Made by a program: the position numbers and the translations under genes
In this document: positions 8,407 to 16,506 of the stretch, one piece after another
Layout of the letters: each line of letters begins with the position of its first letter
Position numbering within the stretch: position 1 is the stretch's first letter
The notes under the pieces: model-generated
Database searches by the model: none
Told to the model about the DNA's origin: nothing
What the model saw: only the letters and a program-made list of their open reading frames with translations
From: Streptomyces sp. NBC_00353
GTDB taxonomy: Bacteria > Actinomycetota > Actinomycetes > Streptomycetales > Streptomycetaceae
Assembly (NCBI RefSeq): GCF_036108815.1
Contig: NZ_CP107985.1
Span: 4,154,001-4,218,000 of the forward strand
Reading direction: 5' to 3'
DNA: 64,000 nucleotides

Positions 8407-9072
8407 TTGCGCCAACTACGGGGACAGGAGAGGGTCATTACCGCCAACCGGCAGACGAGCTGGGCGTTCGCCGACGCCTTTGTCGCCGAGGACGAAGCAC
8501 TGCGCTGGGCCCGGGACCGGGCCCGGGACGCAGGTCTCCGCTCGGTGTCGCCAGGCACCGGCGCCGCGCTGCGCCTGCTCGCTGCCACGACGGACGCCAA
8601 AGCGGTGGCCGAGATCGGCACCGGAACCGGCGTCTCCGGCATCTATCTGCTGCACGGGATGCGACCCGACGGCGTACTGACCACGGTCGATCCGGAGCCG
8701 GAGCGCCAGCAGTTCGCCCGCGAGGCGTTCCGGGCCGCGGGGTTCGCCGCCAATCGGGCCCGGTTCATCCCGGGACGCGCCCTCGACGTACTTCCGCGAC
8801 TCGCGGACGGCGGATACGACCTGGTGTTCTGCGACGGCGACCGGCTGGAGAGCCTGGACTGCCTCGCTGAATCGTTGCGCCTGCTGCGACCCGGTGGTCT
8901 GGTCTGCTTCGAGGGTGTCTTCGCGGACGGCCGCACGGTCGACTCGGCGGCGCAGCCCGCGGAGGTGCTGAGGCTGCGGGAGCTGTTGCGGGCGGTGCGG
9001 GAGAGCCAGGAGCTGATGGCCACTTTGTTGCCGGTGGGCGACGGGTTGCTGTGCGCGGTCCGGCGCGGCTGA
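8407..9072 (+). CDS. SAM-dependent O-methyltransferase (class I, family 3-like)
   Basis: A 221-residue Rossmann methyltransferase. The SAM-binding motif I is AEIGTGTGVSG, the acidic residue after beta-2 is in TTVDPEPE, and the post-motif VFCDGDRLESLDCLAESLRLLRPGGLVCFEGVF resembles caffeoyl-CoA/catechol O-methyltransferases. Substrate unknown. The start shown is a TTG (MRQLRGQERVITANRQT). A GGAGAGG box lies just before an in-frame ATT codon that begins ITANRQTSW, so the true N-terminus may be 11 residues shorter. It is divergent from the ECF sigma gene, a linkage also seen in mycobacteria, but there is no direct evidence that it is in the stress regulon. Confidence 0.88.
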   Translation: MRQLRGQERVITANRQTSWAFADAFVAEDEALRWARDRARDAGLRSVSPGTGAALRLLAATTDAKAVAEIGTGTGVSGIYLLHGMRPDGVLTTVDPEPERQQFAREAFRAAGFAANRARFIPGRALDVLPRLADGGYDLVFCDGDRLESLDCLAESLRLLRPGGLVCFEGVFADGRTVDSAAQPAEVLRLRELLRAVRESQELMATLLPVGDGLLCAVRRG

Positions 9073-9122
9073 CCGTCCGCCGGTCCTCGCCCCGTACCCG
9101 GGGCTGCGAAGTGGCCCGGACG

Positions 9123-9163
9123 CACCACTGCCCCGGCACGGGCTCCGTGGCGGGGCAGTGGTG
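9123..9163. terminator. Hairpin between convergent methyltransferase and DUF3117 genes
   Basis: Perfect 13-bp arms (CACCACTGCCCCG / CGGGGCAGTGGTG) with a 15-nt loop that itself nearly continues the stem. It can terminate both convergent transcripts. Confidence 0.75.
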
Positions 9164-9182
9164 AAGTGTGGGCGCCTCTGCG

Positions 9183-9350
9183 TCAGCCGACGACCTTCTT
9201 GAGGGCGTCGCCGAGCGCATCGGCCTCGTCCGGCGTCAGCTCCACGACAAGCCGACCGCCGCCTTCGAGCGGAACGCGCATGACGATGCCCCGCCCCTCC
9301 TTTGTCACCTCGAGCGGGCCGTCGCCCGTCCGCGGCTTCATGGCCGCCAT
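9183..9350 (-). CDS. DUF3117 small protein
   Basis: A 55-residue protein read directly from the complement: it starts MAAMKPRTGDGPLEVTKEGR, continues IVMRVPLEGGGRLVVELTPD and ends EADALGDALKKVVG. This is the highly conserved actinobacterial DUF3117 family, with a short beta-sheet and a terminal helix; function unknown. AGGAAGGGG precedes the ATG. From memory, in mycobacteria the homologue neighbours tagA and folP2, as it does here, which supports the call. Confidence 0.9.
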   Translation of the reverse strand: MAAMKPRTGDGPLEVTKEGRGIVMRVPLEGGGRLVVELTPDEADALGDALKKVVG

Positions 9351-9662
9351 GCTCGTTCCCCTTCCTGAAACCAGCTCATATCAACCGGCGGCCCCATGAC
9401 AGGCGCTGTGTCACCGGCATCGAACACATTGCTTCTTGGCCATTATCCCGCATCACAGACCCCGATGACCAACATCGGTCTGCATCGCTTGCGCAACGCG
9501 CTCTCTCAAAACCACTCAATTCGGCGATCCGACTGCGATACTCCGTCGCCTTCACCCCTGCATCGGGGTGCAATTGTTAGACGCAGGTCACATGTTCGCC
9601 CTCCGTGATGTCGGCCATGCTTGCCTCGACAGGCATTGCCCGAGGCGCAAAGGGGACAGCAA
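9351..9662. other. Intergenic region with divergent promoters
   Basis: This 312-bp region separates DUF3117 (left, reading away) from the enoyl-CoA hydratase (right). It is clearly AT-richer than the flanking genes, as expected for promoters. A small inverted repeat, CCGATG-N5-CATCGG, lies at 9462-9478. A GCATCGGGGTGCAATTG stretch before the hydratase is unassigned. No convincing small ORF was found. Confidence 0.5.
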
Positions 9663-10475
9663 ATGGCGGACAACGTGGCCGACACGGTGCTCTACGAAGT
9701 GACTGACGGTCTCGCGACGATCACGATCAACCGGCCCGGCGCGATGAACGCCATGAACACGGCGGCCAAGGTCGCGCTCCGTGACGCGCTGCAGTCGGCT
9801 GCCGCCGACACCGCCGTACGGGCCGTTCTGCTCACCGCGACCGGGCGCGCCTTCTGTGTCGGCCAGGACCTCAAGGAACACGTCGCCACACTCGCCGCCA
9901 CCCGCGAGTCCGGCACGGGCAATGCGCTGAGCACCGTGCAGGAGCACTACAACCCGGTCGTACGGGCCATCACCGGGATGGAGAAGCCGGTCGTCGCCGG
10001 GGTCAACGGTGTCGCGGCCGGTGCCGGCTTCGGGTTCGCGCTCGCGTGCGACTACCGGGTGGTGGCCGACAGCGCGTCCTTCAACACCTCGTTCGCCGGG
10101 GTCGCCCTGACCGCCGACTCGGGCGTCTCGTGGACGCTGCCCCGGCTGATCGGTCAGAGCCGCGCGGCCGATCTGCTGCTCTTCCCGCGTTCGATCTCCG
10201 CACAGGACGCCTACGAGCTGGGCATCGCGAACAAGGTGGTGCCCGCCGACGACCTCGCCGCGGAGGCCCTGGCGGTGGCCCGCAGGCTGGCGGACGGTCC
10301 GACGGTGGCCTACGCCGCGCTCAAGGCATCCCTGGCGTACGGCGCCGGCCACACGCTGAGCGAGACGCTGGAGAAGGAGGACGAGCTCCAGACGAAGGCG
10401 GGCGCGTCGGAGGACCACACGATCGCGGTGCAGGCCTTCCTGGACAAGGCGAAGCCGAAGTACCTGGGGAAGTAG
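9663..10475 (+). CDS. Enoyl-CoA hydratase/isomerase family protein
   Basis: A 270-residue crotonase-fold protein. The oxyanion-hole segments are visible: GRAFCVGQDL near residue 60 and VNGVAAGAGFGFALACDYRV near residue 115. The C-terminal helices DEL..AFLDKAKPKY complete the trimerisation region. The usual catalytic Glu region reads ADSGVSWTLPRLIG, with Asp in place of the second Glu, a pattern more like PaaG-type isomerase/hydratases than classical EchA. The ATG (MADNVADT) was chosen because AAAGGGGAC precedes it. It stands alone and is convergent with tag. Exact substrate uncertain: fatty-acid or phenylacetate-type CoA esters. Confidence 0.9.
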   Translation: MADNVADTVLYEVTDGLATITINRPGAMNAMNTAAKVALRDALQSAAADTAVRAVLLTATGRAFCVGQDLKEHVATLAATRESGTGNALSTVQEHYNPVVRAITGMEKPVVAGVNGVAAGAGFGFALACDYRVVADSASFNTSFAGVALTADSGVSWTLPRLIGQSRAADLLLFPRSISAQDAYELGIANKVVPADDLAAEALAVARRLADGPTVAYAALKASLAYGAGHTLSETLEKEDELQTKAGASEDHTIAVQAFLDKAKPKYLGK

Positions 10476-10482
10476 CTCTCCG

Positions 10483-11067
10483 CTACGCCGCGGTACCCCG
10501 GGCCACGCAGTCCGCCAAGTGGTCGTCGACCAGGCCGCATGCCTGCATCAGGGCGTAGGCCGTCGTGGGGCCGATGAAGCGCAGGCCGCGCTTCTTGAGG
10601 TCCTTGGCGAGGGCCGTGGACTCCGGGGTGACCGCCGGGACGTCGCCGAGGGTGCGCGGGGCGGGGCGGGTGGCCGGGTCGGGGGCGTACGACCAGATCA
10701 GTGCGTCCAGCTCGCCGTCCGGCCAGTCGGCCAGCACCTTGGCGTTGGCAAGGGTCGCCTCGATCTTCGCGCGGTTGCGGATGATCCCGGCGTCGGCGAG
10801 GAGACGTTCCTTGTCGGCGTCGGTGAACTCGGCGACCGCGGGGATCTTGAACCCGGCGAAGGCGCTGCGGAACCCTTCCCGGCGGCGCAGGATCGTCAGC
10901 CAGGACAGTCCGGACTGGAACGCCTCCAGGCAGAGCCGTTCGAACAGGGCGTCGTCGCCGTGGACGGGGCGGCCCCATTCGGTGTCGTGGTAGACGAGGT
11001 AGTCGTCGGTGGACAGTGCCCAGGAGCAGCGCAGCCTGCCGTCGGCCGCGGCTTCGACGCCGCTCAT
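10483..11067 (-). CDS. tag: DNA-3-methyladenine glycosylase I
   Basis: A 194-residue base-excision repair enzyme. The N-terminus RLRCSWALSTDDYLVYHDTEWGRPVHGDDALFERL contains the YHDxEWG signature. The family's zinc site normally uses Cys/His at the N-terminus and HxxxC at the C-terminus. Cys in RCSW and His in YHD are present, while the C-terminus reads CGLVDDHLADCVAR. It removes 3-methyladenine from alkylated DNA. The ATG overlaps the stop of the DivIVA-like gene (ATGA), so the two are translationally coupled. The linkage of tagA with folP2 and a DivIVA-like gene is conserved in mycobacteria. Confidence 0.94.
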   Translation of the reverse strand: MSGVEAAADGRLRCSWALSTDDYLVYHDTEWGRPVHGDDALFERLCLEAFQSGLSWLTILRRREGFRSAFAGFKIPAVAEFTDADKERLLADAGIIRNRAKIEATLANAKVLADWPDGELDALIWSYAPDPATRPAPRTLGDVPAVTPESTALAKDLKKRGLRFIGPTTAYALMQACGLVDDHLADCVARGTAA

Positions 11068-11591
11068 CGCTGCGGCTCCTCGCCGGGCCGGGACCCGGAC
11101 TGCGGCCCGGAAGGTCCGGACGGGGGGCCGGGCGGCGTCGGCGGGTGCGGCGGTTCCCACGGGGACCGCTCGGGGCGCGGCGGGTGCGACCGCTCGGGGC
11201 GCGGCGGGTGCGGCGGTTCCCACGGGGACCGCTCGAGGCGCGGCGGGCGCGGCGGCTCCTTGAAGAGCCCCTTGCCGCCCGCTGCGGTCGCCTGCGCGCC
11301 GGCGAGCGCCGACTCCAGCTCGGCGATCCGCGCGTCCCGTTCGGCGAGCTCGGCGCCGAGCCGGCCGAGGGCGTCGTCGACGTCCGTCATCCGGTAGCCG
11401 CGGGCCACCACGGGCAGTCGCATCGCTTCTATGTCCGCGCGGCCGACCGGCCGGTTCACGGGCAGCGGGTCGGTCAGCTGCTCGGGCGCCACGTCCTGCA
11501 GGACCGCACTCTTCCCTCCGCCGACCACCGCGAGGGTGACCGCGGCCACGACCACCACCATCGCCAGCAGCAAGAACCAGAACACGCGCAT
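11064..11591 (-). CDS. DivIVA-domain membrane protein with proline-rich repeat tail
   Basis: A 175-residue protein. It has an N-terminal membrane helix (VFWFLLLAMVVVVAAVTLAVV), then a short DivIVA-like motif (PLPVNRPVGRADIEAMRLPVVARGYRMTDVDDALGRL) and a coiled coil (AELAERDARIAELESALAG). The last ~65 residues are repeats of the type PPRPERSPWEPPHPP. DivIVA motifs mark polar or curvature-associated cell-wall growth factors in actinobacteria. The first ATG gives an ideal membrane-anchor start. It is translationally coupled to tag. The repeat tail is encoded by near-identical ~45-bp units and is likely variable between strains (inference). Confidence 0.85.
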   Translation of the reverse strand: MRVFWFLLLAMVVVVAAVTLAVVGGGKSAVLQDVAPEQLTDPLPVNRPVGRADIEAMRLPVVARGYRMTDVDDALGRLGAELAERDARIAELESALAGAQATAAGGKGLFKEPPRPPRLERSPWEPPHPPRPERSHPPRPERSPWEPPHPPTPPGPPSGPSGPQSGSRPGEEPQR

Positions 11592-11695
11592 CTCCCCGGG
11601 AGCGAAAACCTGTCCGGCTCCGATCGTGCCATGCGGTGCCGACAGTTAGGGTCGCAGGCGACCCACGGGGCGATCTACCAGAGGAGAAACACGGG

Positions 11696-12568
11696 ATGCG
11701 AAGCGGTGCGCTCAGGCTGGGGCGGCGCGAATTCGGGGCGCACGAGCCGGTGATCATGGCGATCGTGAACCGTACTCCGGACTCCTTCTACGACCAGGGC
11801 GCGACCTTCCGCGACGAGCCCGCGCTCGCCAGGGTCGAGCAGGCCGTCGCGGACGGCGCCGCAATCATCGACATCGGCGGGGTGAAGGCCGGTCCCGGCG
11901 AGGAGGTGACGGCCCAGGAGGAGGCCCGACGCACGGTCGGGTTCGTCGCCGAGGTGCGGCGCCGCCACCCGGATGTCGTCATCAGCGTCGACACCTGGCG
12001 CCACGATGTCGGCGAGGCGGTCTGCGAGGCCGGTGCGGATGTGCTGAACGACGCGTGGGGCGGCGTCGACCCGAGGCTCGCGGAGGTCGCCGCGCGGTAC
12101 GGGGCGGGGCTGGTGTGCACGCACGCGGGCGGCGCCGAACCGCGGACCCGGCCGCACCGGGTCGTGTACGACGACGTGATGGCGGACATCCTGCGGGTGA
12201 CGGAGGGGCTGGCCGAGCGGGCCGTGGAGCTCGGGGTCAGGCCGGACGGCATCATGATCGACCCCGGCCATGACTTCGGGAAGAACACCCGGCACTCGCT
12301 GGAGGCGACGCGTCGGCTCGGTGAGATGACGGAGACCGGCTGGCCCGTCCTCGTATCGCTGTCCAACAAGGACTTCGTCGGGGAGACGCTCGACCGGCCC
12401 GTGAAGGAACGGCTGGTCGGGACGTTGGCGACGACCGCGGTGTCGGCCTGGCTGGGGGCGCGGGTGTATCGGGTGCACGAGGTGGCGGAGACGCGGCAGG
12501 TGCTGGACATGGTGGCGTCGATCGCCGGACATCGGGCGCCGGCGGTGGCGCGGAGGGGACTGGCGTAG
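11696..12568 (+). CDS. folP2: FolP2-type dihydropteroate synthase paralogue
   Basis: A 290-residue TIM-barrel protein of the DHPS family: IMAIVNRTPDSFYDQGATF, ISVDTWR, VLNDAWGG, IDPGHDFGKN and SNKDFVGETL. The loop that in true FolP1 reads (D/G)GxSTRPG is instead IGGVKAGPGEEV, so the residues that bind sulfonamide/pABA are missing. From memory, the mycobacterial homologue FolP2 has the same substitution and no DHPS activity was shown for it. Folate synthesis is therefore unlikely; the substrate is unknown. The ATG has AGAGGAGAA upstream. The gene is followed by a strong terminator. Confidence 0.9.
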   Translation: MRSGALRLGRREFGAHEPVIMAIVNRTPDSFYDQGATFRDEPALARVEQAVADGAAIIDIGGVKAGPGEEVTAQEEARRTVGFVAEVRRRHPDVVISVDTWRHDVGEAVCEAGADVLNDAWGGVDPRLAEVAARYGAGLVCTHAGGAEPRTRPHRVVYDDVMADILRVTEGLAERAVELGVRPDGIMIDPGHDFGKNTRHSLEATRRLGEMTETGWPVLVSLSNKDFVGETLDRPVKERLVGTLATTAVSAWLGARVYRVHEVAETRQVLDMVASIAGHRAPAVARRGLA

Positions 12569-12586
12569 CCGGCGCATGAGGTGGCA

Positions 12587-12607
12587 GGGGGCCTGCGGCA
12601 GGCCCCC
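12587..12607 (+). terminator. folP2 terminator
   Basis: A short, very stable hairpin with 9-bp arms (GGGGGCCTG / CAGGCCCCC) and a 3-nt loop, 18 bases after the folP2 stop. Confidence 0.8.
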
Positions 12608-12648
12608 CGTCCCTTCCCGAAACCGGGGCTCCGGCCCCGGACCCCGCG

Positions 12649-12687
12649 CCTCGATCGCCGGAGGGGCTCGAACAAGCCCGTCCGGCG
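12649..12687. repeat. Second copy of dispersed intergenic repeat
   Basis: Contains CCTCGATCGCCG and AAGCCCGTCCGGCG, the same two blocks as at 3138-3149 and 3159-3172. They are separated here by a different spacer and are able to pair through CGCCGGA/TCCGGCG. It is located between the convergent folP2 and LOG genes and may act as the LOG-gene terminator. Confidence 0.55.
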
Positions 12688-12700
12688 CCGGCGTGCCGTC

Positions 12701-13450
12701 CTACCGGCCGACTTCCTTCGTCACCAGGGTGACCGCCTCTTCCACGCTGTCCGTGACGTGGAAGAGCAGCAGATCCCGCTCGGACGCCTTCCCCTGCGCC
12801 ACCACCGTGTCCCGCAGCCAGTCGACGAGCCCGGACCAGTACGCGGTGCCGAAGAGCACGATCGGGAAGCGTGTCACCTTGCCCGTCTGGACGAGGGTGA
12901 GCGCCTCGAAGAGTTCGTCCAGGGTGCCGAGGCCGCCGGGCAGGACGACGAAGCCCTGCGCGTACTTCACGAACATCGTCTTGCGGACGAAGAAGTAGCG
13001 GAAGTTGACGCCGATGTCGACGTGCGGGTTGAGGCCGGACTCGAAGGGCAGCTCGATGCCGAGGCCGACCGAGACGCCTTTCGCCTCCCGTGCCCCCTTG
13101 TTCGCCGCTTCCATCGCTCCGGGCCCGCCCCCGGTGATCACCGCGAAGCCCGCCTCGACCAGCGCCTTGCCGATCTGTACGCCCGCCTCGTAGTCCGGTC
13201 CGCCGGCCGGGCTGCGGGCCGAGCCGAAGACGCTGATGGCGCTGGGCAGCTCGGCGAGGGCGCCGAATCCTTCGACGAACTCCGACTGGATGCGCATCAC
13301 CCGCCATGGGTCGGTGTGCACCCACTCGGAGTCGCCCTCGGTGTCCAGCAGCCGCTGATCGGTGGTGCCGGGCTGTACCTGTTCCCTGCGGCGCAGTACC
13401 GGTCCGAGCCGCTGCTCCTCGGGGACGTGCGCTTCCTCGGGGTTGCCCAT
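12701..13450 (-). CDS. LOG family (TIGR00730) Rossmann protein
   Basis: A 249-residue protein with the LOG signature PGGLGTLDELFE near residue 175 and the nucleotide-binding ITGGGPGAMEAANKGA near residue 105; ISVFGSAR begins the Rossmann fold. LOG proteins release cytokinin-like bases or AMP phosphoribohydrolase products; in bacteria many are annotated as lysine decarboxylase-like, which is misleading. The length and the N-terminal ~65-residue extension match the actinobacterial Rv1205-like subgroup. GGAGGGAGCAGG precedes the ATG. It lies just downstream of dapE on the same strand, with an 85-bp gap. Confidence 0.9.
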   Translation of the reverse strand: MGNPEEAHVPEEQRLGPVLRRREQVQPGTTDQRLLDTEGDSEWVHTDPWRVMRIQSEFVEGFGALAELPSAISVFGSARSPAGGPDYEAGVQIGKALVEAGFAVITGGGPGAMEAANKGAREAKGVSVGLGIELPFESGLNPHVDIGVNFRYFFVRKTMFVKYAQGFVVLPGGLGTLDELFEALTLVQTGKVTRFPIVLFGTAYWSGLVDWLRDTVVAQGKASERDLLLFHVTDSVEEAVTLVTKEVGR

Positions 13451-13535
13451 GACCTGCTCCCTCCGACGACATGCCGACGTTGTGTGTCAGGTCAGGGTAG
13501 ATCTACGGAGGTTACGCACAGGGGAATGCTGTGGG

Positions 13536-14615
13536 TCAGCCGGTGAGCCAGGAGCGGAGCCGCTCCTCGCAGTGGGTGATCCGGTCGACGGCCACGTGCT
13601 CGTTGCGCTTGTGCGCGAGGAGTGCGTCACCGGGTCCGTAGTTCACCGCGGGGACGCCGAGCGCGCCGAAGCGGGAGACGTCCGTCCAGCCGAACTTGGG
13701 CTGGGCGGTGCCGCCGACCGCCGCCATGAACGCCTTGGCCGCCGGGTGGGAGAGGCCGGGCATCGCCGCTCCGGAGTGGTCGTCGACGGTGAACTCGACG
13801 ACGCCGCAGTCCGCGAAGACTTCGTGGACGTGGGCCAGTGCCTCTTCGGCGCTGCGGTCGGGGGCGTACCGGTAGTTGACGACGACGGTGCAGGCGTCCG
13901 GGATGACGTTGTTGGCGACGCCCGCCTCGATCCGTACGGCGTTGAGGCCCTCGCGGTACTCCAGCCCGTCGATGACCGGCCGGCGCGGTTCGTACGCGGC
14001 GAGGCGGCCGAGGATCGGGGCGGCGGCGTGGATGGCGTTGGACCCCATCCAGCTGCGTGCGGAGTGCGCTCGCTCCCCTTCGGTACTGAGAAAGACCCGC
14101 AGGGTGCCCTGACAACCGCCCTCGACCTGGGCGTCGGACGGTTCGAGGAGGACGGCGAAGTCGCCCTCCAGCCAGTCCGGGTGGGCGTCGGCGACATGGC
14201 CGAGCCCGTTGAGGTGTGCGGCGACCTCTTCGTTGTCGTAGAAGACGAAGGTCAGGTCGCGGTTGGGCTCGGGCACGGTGGCGGCGATCCGCAGCTGGAC
14301 GGCGACGCCGGACTTCATGTCGGAGGTGCCGCATCCCCAGAGCACGCCGTTCTCGTCGAGCCGGGACGGAACGTTGTCGGCGATCGGGACGGTGTCGATG
14401 TGTCCGGCGAGCACCACGCGTTCGGCGCGGCCCAGCTGCGTCCTGGCCACGACGTTGTTGCCGTACCGGTCGACGGCCAGGTGCGGGAGGGCGCGCAGAG
14501 CCGTCTCGATCGCGTCGGCCAGCTCTTTCTCGTCCCCGCTGACCGACGGGAAGTCGACGAGCCGGGCGGTGAGCGCGGGGCCGTCCAGGGTGAGGTCAAG
14601 CGTGCTTTCGGGCAT
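13536..14615 (-). CDS. dapE: Succinyl-diaminopimelate desuccinylase
   Basis: A 359-residue M20 metallopeptidase-fold enzyme. Metal-binding motifs are visible: LAGHIDTVP (His/Asp), GCGTSDMKSG (bridging Asp), YDNEEVA (general base Glu pair) and the C-terminal NYGPGDALLAHKRNEHV (last His). It hydrolyses N-succinyl-LL-DAP to LL-DAP in the lysine/peptidoglycan pathway. It complements dapC encoded 2 kb away. The ATG at MPESTLDLTLDG was chosen because upstream codons are non-conserved. It is divergent from the lysozyme-like membrane protein, with only 61 bp between the two starts. Confidence 0.94.
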   Translation of the reverse strand: MPESTLDLTLDGPALTARLVDFPSVSGDEKELADAIETALRALPHLAVDRYGNNVVARTQLGRAERVVLAGHIDTVPIADNVPSRLDENGVLWGCGTSDMKSGVAVQLRIAATVPEPNRDLTFVFYDNEEVAAHLNGLGHVADAHPDWLEGDFAVLLEPSDAQVEGGCQGTLRVFLSTEGERAHSARSWMGSNAIHAAAPILGRLAAYEPRRPVIDGLEYREGLNAVRIEAGVANNVIPDACTVVVNYRYAPDRSAEEALAHVHEVFADCGVVEFTVDDHSGAAMPGLSHPAAKAFMAAVGGTAQPKFGWTDVSRFGALGVPAVNYGPGDALLAHKRNEHVAVDRITHCEERLRSWLTG

Positions 14616-14676
14616 GGAACCGACCCTAAGGGACTTCGGTCTCGGGCCCGCTCGGCCCCTCCAGTACGGTGGGGCC

Positions 14677-15633
14677 GTGCCCCGGACCGCCTCCTCCACC
14701 CGCCGACACACCCGCCGCAGCCGCCCCTTCCGTATCGGGGCAGCCTTTGCCGTGCTTCTCGCCGTGGCCGGCTACCTGACCGTGCAGTACGTCACCGGCA
14801 ACAAGGGTGGCGAGCGGTGCACGGTGCAGTCCGCCGACGGTTCGGCGGGCCGGGGGCATACATACCGGATGAGCCCGGAGCAGGCCGCGAACGCCGCGAC
14901 GATCTCCGCGGTCGGGACCTCCCGCGGGATGCCGGAGCGTGCGGTGACGATCGCGTTGGCGACGGCGCTGCAGGAATCAGGGCTGCGCAATATCCAGCAC
15001 GGCGACCGTGACTCACTCGGGCTGTTCCAGCAGCGTCCCTCGCAGGGGTGGGGCACCGAGAAGCAGATCCTGGACCCGGTCTACTCGGCCGGGGAGTTCT
15101 ATCAGCATCTGGCCGAGGTCCCCGGTTATTCGCGGCTGCCGCTGACCGTCGCGGCGCAGCGCGTGCAGCGCAGTGGCTACCCGCAGGCGTACGCGAAGCA
15201 CGAGCCGGATGCCGCGCTGCTGGCCGCCGCGCTGACCGGCCGTACGCCCACGGCGCTGAACTGCACGCCGACGCGGACGGCGGTCGCAGTGGCCGACGCG
15301 ACGAAGGTGCGCGCGGAACTGGTGCGGACCTTCGGCAAGGGCGTGCTGCCCGCCGCGGGCGCGGCGAAGGATACGGCGTCGGCGGGCGGGACGTCCGGCG
15401 GGGCGTCGGCGGCGGGCACGGTCTCGGTGCCGGTGAAGTCCACCCGGACCGCCGGGGACGGCGGCACGGTGCAGCGCGGCTGGGAGCTGGCGCACTGGGC
15501 GGTGGCGCAGGCCGAGGCGCTGGACATCGACGAGGTCGCGTATGCGGGCCGGGTGTGGAAGGCCGGGTCGGGCTGGCGGACGGAGCGTGCGGAATCGGGC
15601 ACCGCAGAGGTCCGTATGCGGCTCGTTCGCTAG
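14677..15633 (+). CDS. Membrane-anchored lysozyme-like protein
   Basis: A 318-residue protein with a basic N-terminus (STRRHTRRSRP), a membrane helix (IGAAFAVLLAVAGYLTVQYV) and an extracytoplasmic domain. Homologues are often labelled heavy metal transporter, but nothing here supports transport. The motifs ALATALQESGLRNIQHGDRDSLGLFQQRPSQGWGT look like a soluble lytic transglycosylase/lysozyme core, with Glu in QESGLRN as the likely acid and the SLGLFQQR strand after it. A Gly/Ser/Thr linker separates a second short C-terminal domain (WELAHWAVAQAEALDIDEVAYAGRVWKAGSGWR). The GTG start at VPRTASST follows GGTGGGG. Cell-wall remodelling is inferred. Confidence 0.75.
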   Translation: MPRTASSTRRHTRRSRPFRIGAAFAVLLAVAGYLTVQYVTGNKGGERCTVQSADGSAGRGHTYRMSPEQAANAATISAVGTSRGMPERAVTIALATALQESGLRNIQHGDRDSLGLFQQRPSQGWGTEKQILDPVYSAGEFYQHLAEVPGYSRLPLTVAAQRVQRSGYPQAYAKHEPDAALLAAALTGRTPTALNCTPTRTAVAVADATKVRAELVRTFGKGVLPAAGAAKDTASAGGTSGGASAAGTVSVPVKSTRTAGDGGTVQRGWELAHWAVAQAEALDIDEVAYAGRVWKAGSGWRTERAESGTAEVRMRLVR

Positions 15634-15918
15634 TACGGAAGGTCCCTCGTACGGGCCATCCGGCCTTTCCGGAACCGGTGGTCACCGCACCCTTTCGACA
15701 CCTCTCCCTCCGTTACCCAAATCCCTTGGGAACAAAGAGAAGTGACGGTTCATCGAACACTCGGCGAATGCAATGTTTGCCCGGGTTCCTCCGTTGCCGA
15801 TTATGTGACGCATTACCGACTCTTTACCTCGGCACACCGCAACCTCTCCCTCCCCCACGACGGTTGTCACTGCGTCCGGTCAACGGACAGACAGAATCCA
15901 CACCGTCGAAGGAGCATC

Positions 15919-16392
15919 ATGTCCCTCCCCCTGACCCGTCGGATCGCCCGTGCCGCGCTGCTGATCGCGGCGGGTGCAGCCCCCGTGGTCGGTGCGGCCG
16001 GCGCCGCAGGTGCCGCGGAGCTCCCGCAGACCCCCGAGCTCGGCGGTCTGACCACGGTCGACGGCGCAGGCCTCGGCAAGGCCCTCGACGGCGCGTCGCA
16101 GCAGGGCACCAAGGCCGCGGGCGCCACCGGTGGCAAGATCGCCGGGACGTCCCTTCCGGCCGCGGGCAAGACCGTCACCAAGACGAGCCGCACGGTCGCC
16201 CCCGCCGCACAGAAGGCCGCCGGTGAGGCCACGGGCAGCGCCGGTGAACTGGTCGGTGGGGCCACCGGTGCCACGGCCAAGGGCGGTCTGCCCACGGACA
16301 GCCTCGTCGGCGGCGGCCTGCCGACGCAGGGCCTGCCCACCCACGGGCTTCCGACGCAGGGCCTGCCCACCCAGGGCCTGCCGATCGGCTGA
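15919..16392 (+). CDS. Secreted Ala/Gly-rich protein with C-terminal GLPTQ repeats
   Basis: A 157-residue exported protein. A signal peptide (RRIARAALLIAAGAAPVVGAAGAAGAAE) precedes a mature part rich in Ala/Gly/Thr, with no recognisable domain. It ends in five pentapeptide-like repeats (GLPTQGLPTHGLPTQ). GAAGGAG precedes the ATG. It is monocistronic, with a long AT-richer 285-bp leader upstream and a strong shared terminator downstream. Homologues are sometimes called ATP-binding protein, but no nucleotide-binding motif is present. Possibly a cell-surface or spore-coat component; function unknown. Confidence 0.8.
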   Translation: MSLPLTRRIARAALLIAAGAAPVVGAAGAAGAAELPQTPELGGLTTVDGAGLGKALDGASQQGTKAAGATGGKIAGTSLPAAGKTVTKTSRTVAPAAQKAAGEATGSAGELVGGATGATAKGGLPTDSLVGGGLPTQGLPTHGLPTQGLPTQGLPIG

Positions 16393-16407
16393 TCCAGCCG
16401 CCACGGC

Positions 16408-16456
16408 ACACGCGAGAGGGCCTCGGGGTGCGCACTCCCGAGGCCCTCTCGCGTGT
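16408..16456. terminator. Very strong bidirectional terminator
   Basis: Perfect 20-bp inverted arms beginning ACACGCGAGAGGG, with a 9-nt loop, between the convergent secreted-protein and dapC genes. Confidence 0.9.
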
Positions 16457-16506
16457 CGTTCGGATCATGCGGTGCAGATCACGCGGTGCCGGTCCTGTCG
16501 TCCGGT

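Noticed and set aside
15634..15918. Riboswitch in the long leader of the secreted repeat protein
   Set aside because: The region is AT-richer and long, but I could not find a recognisable conserved core of a known riboswitch class.
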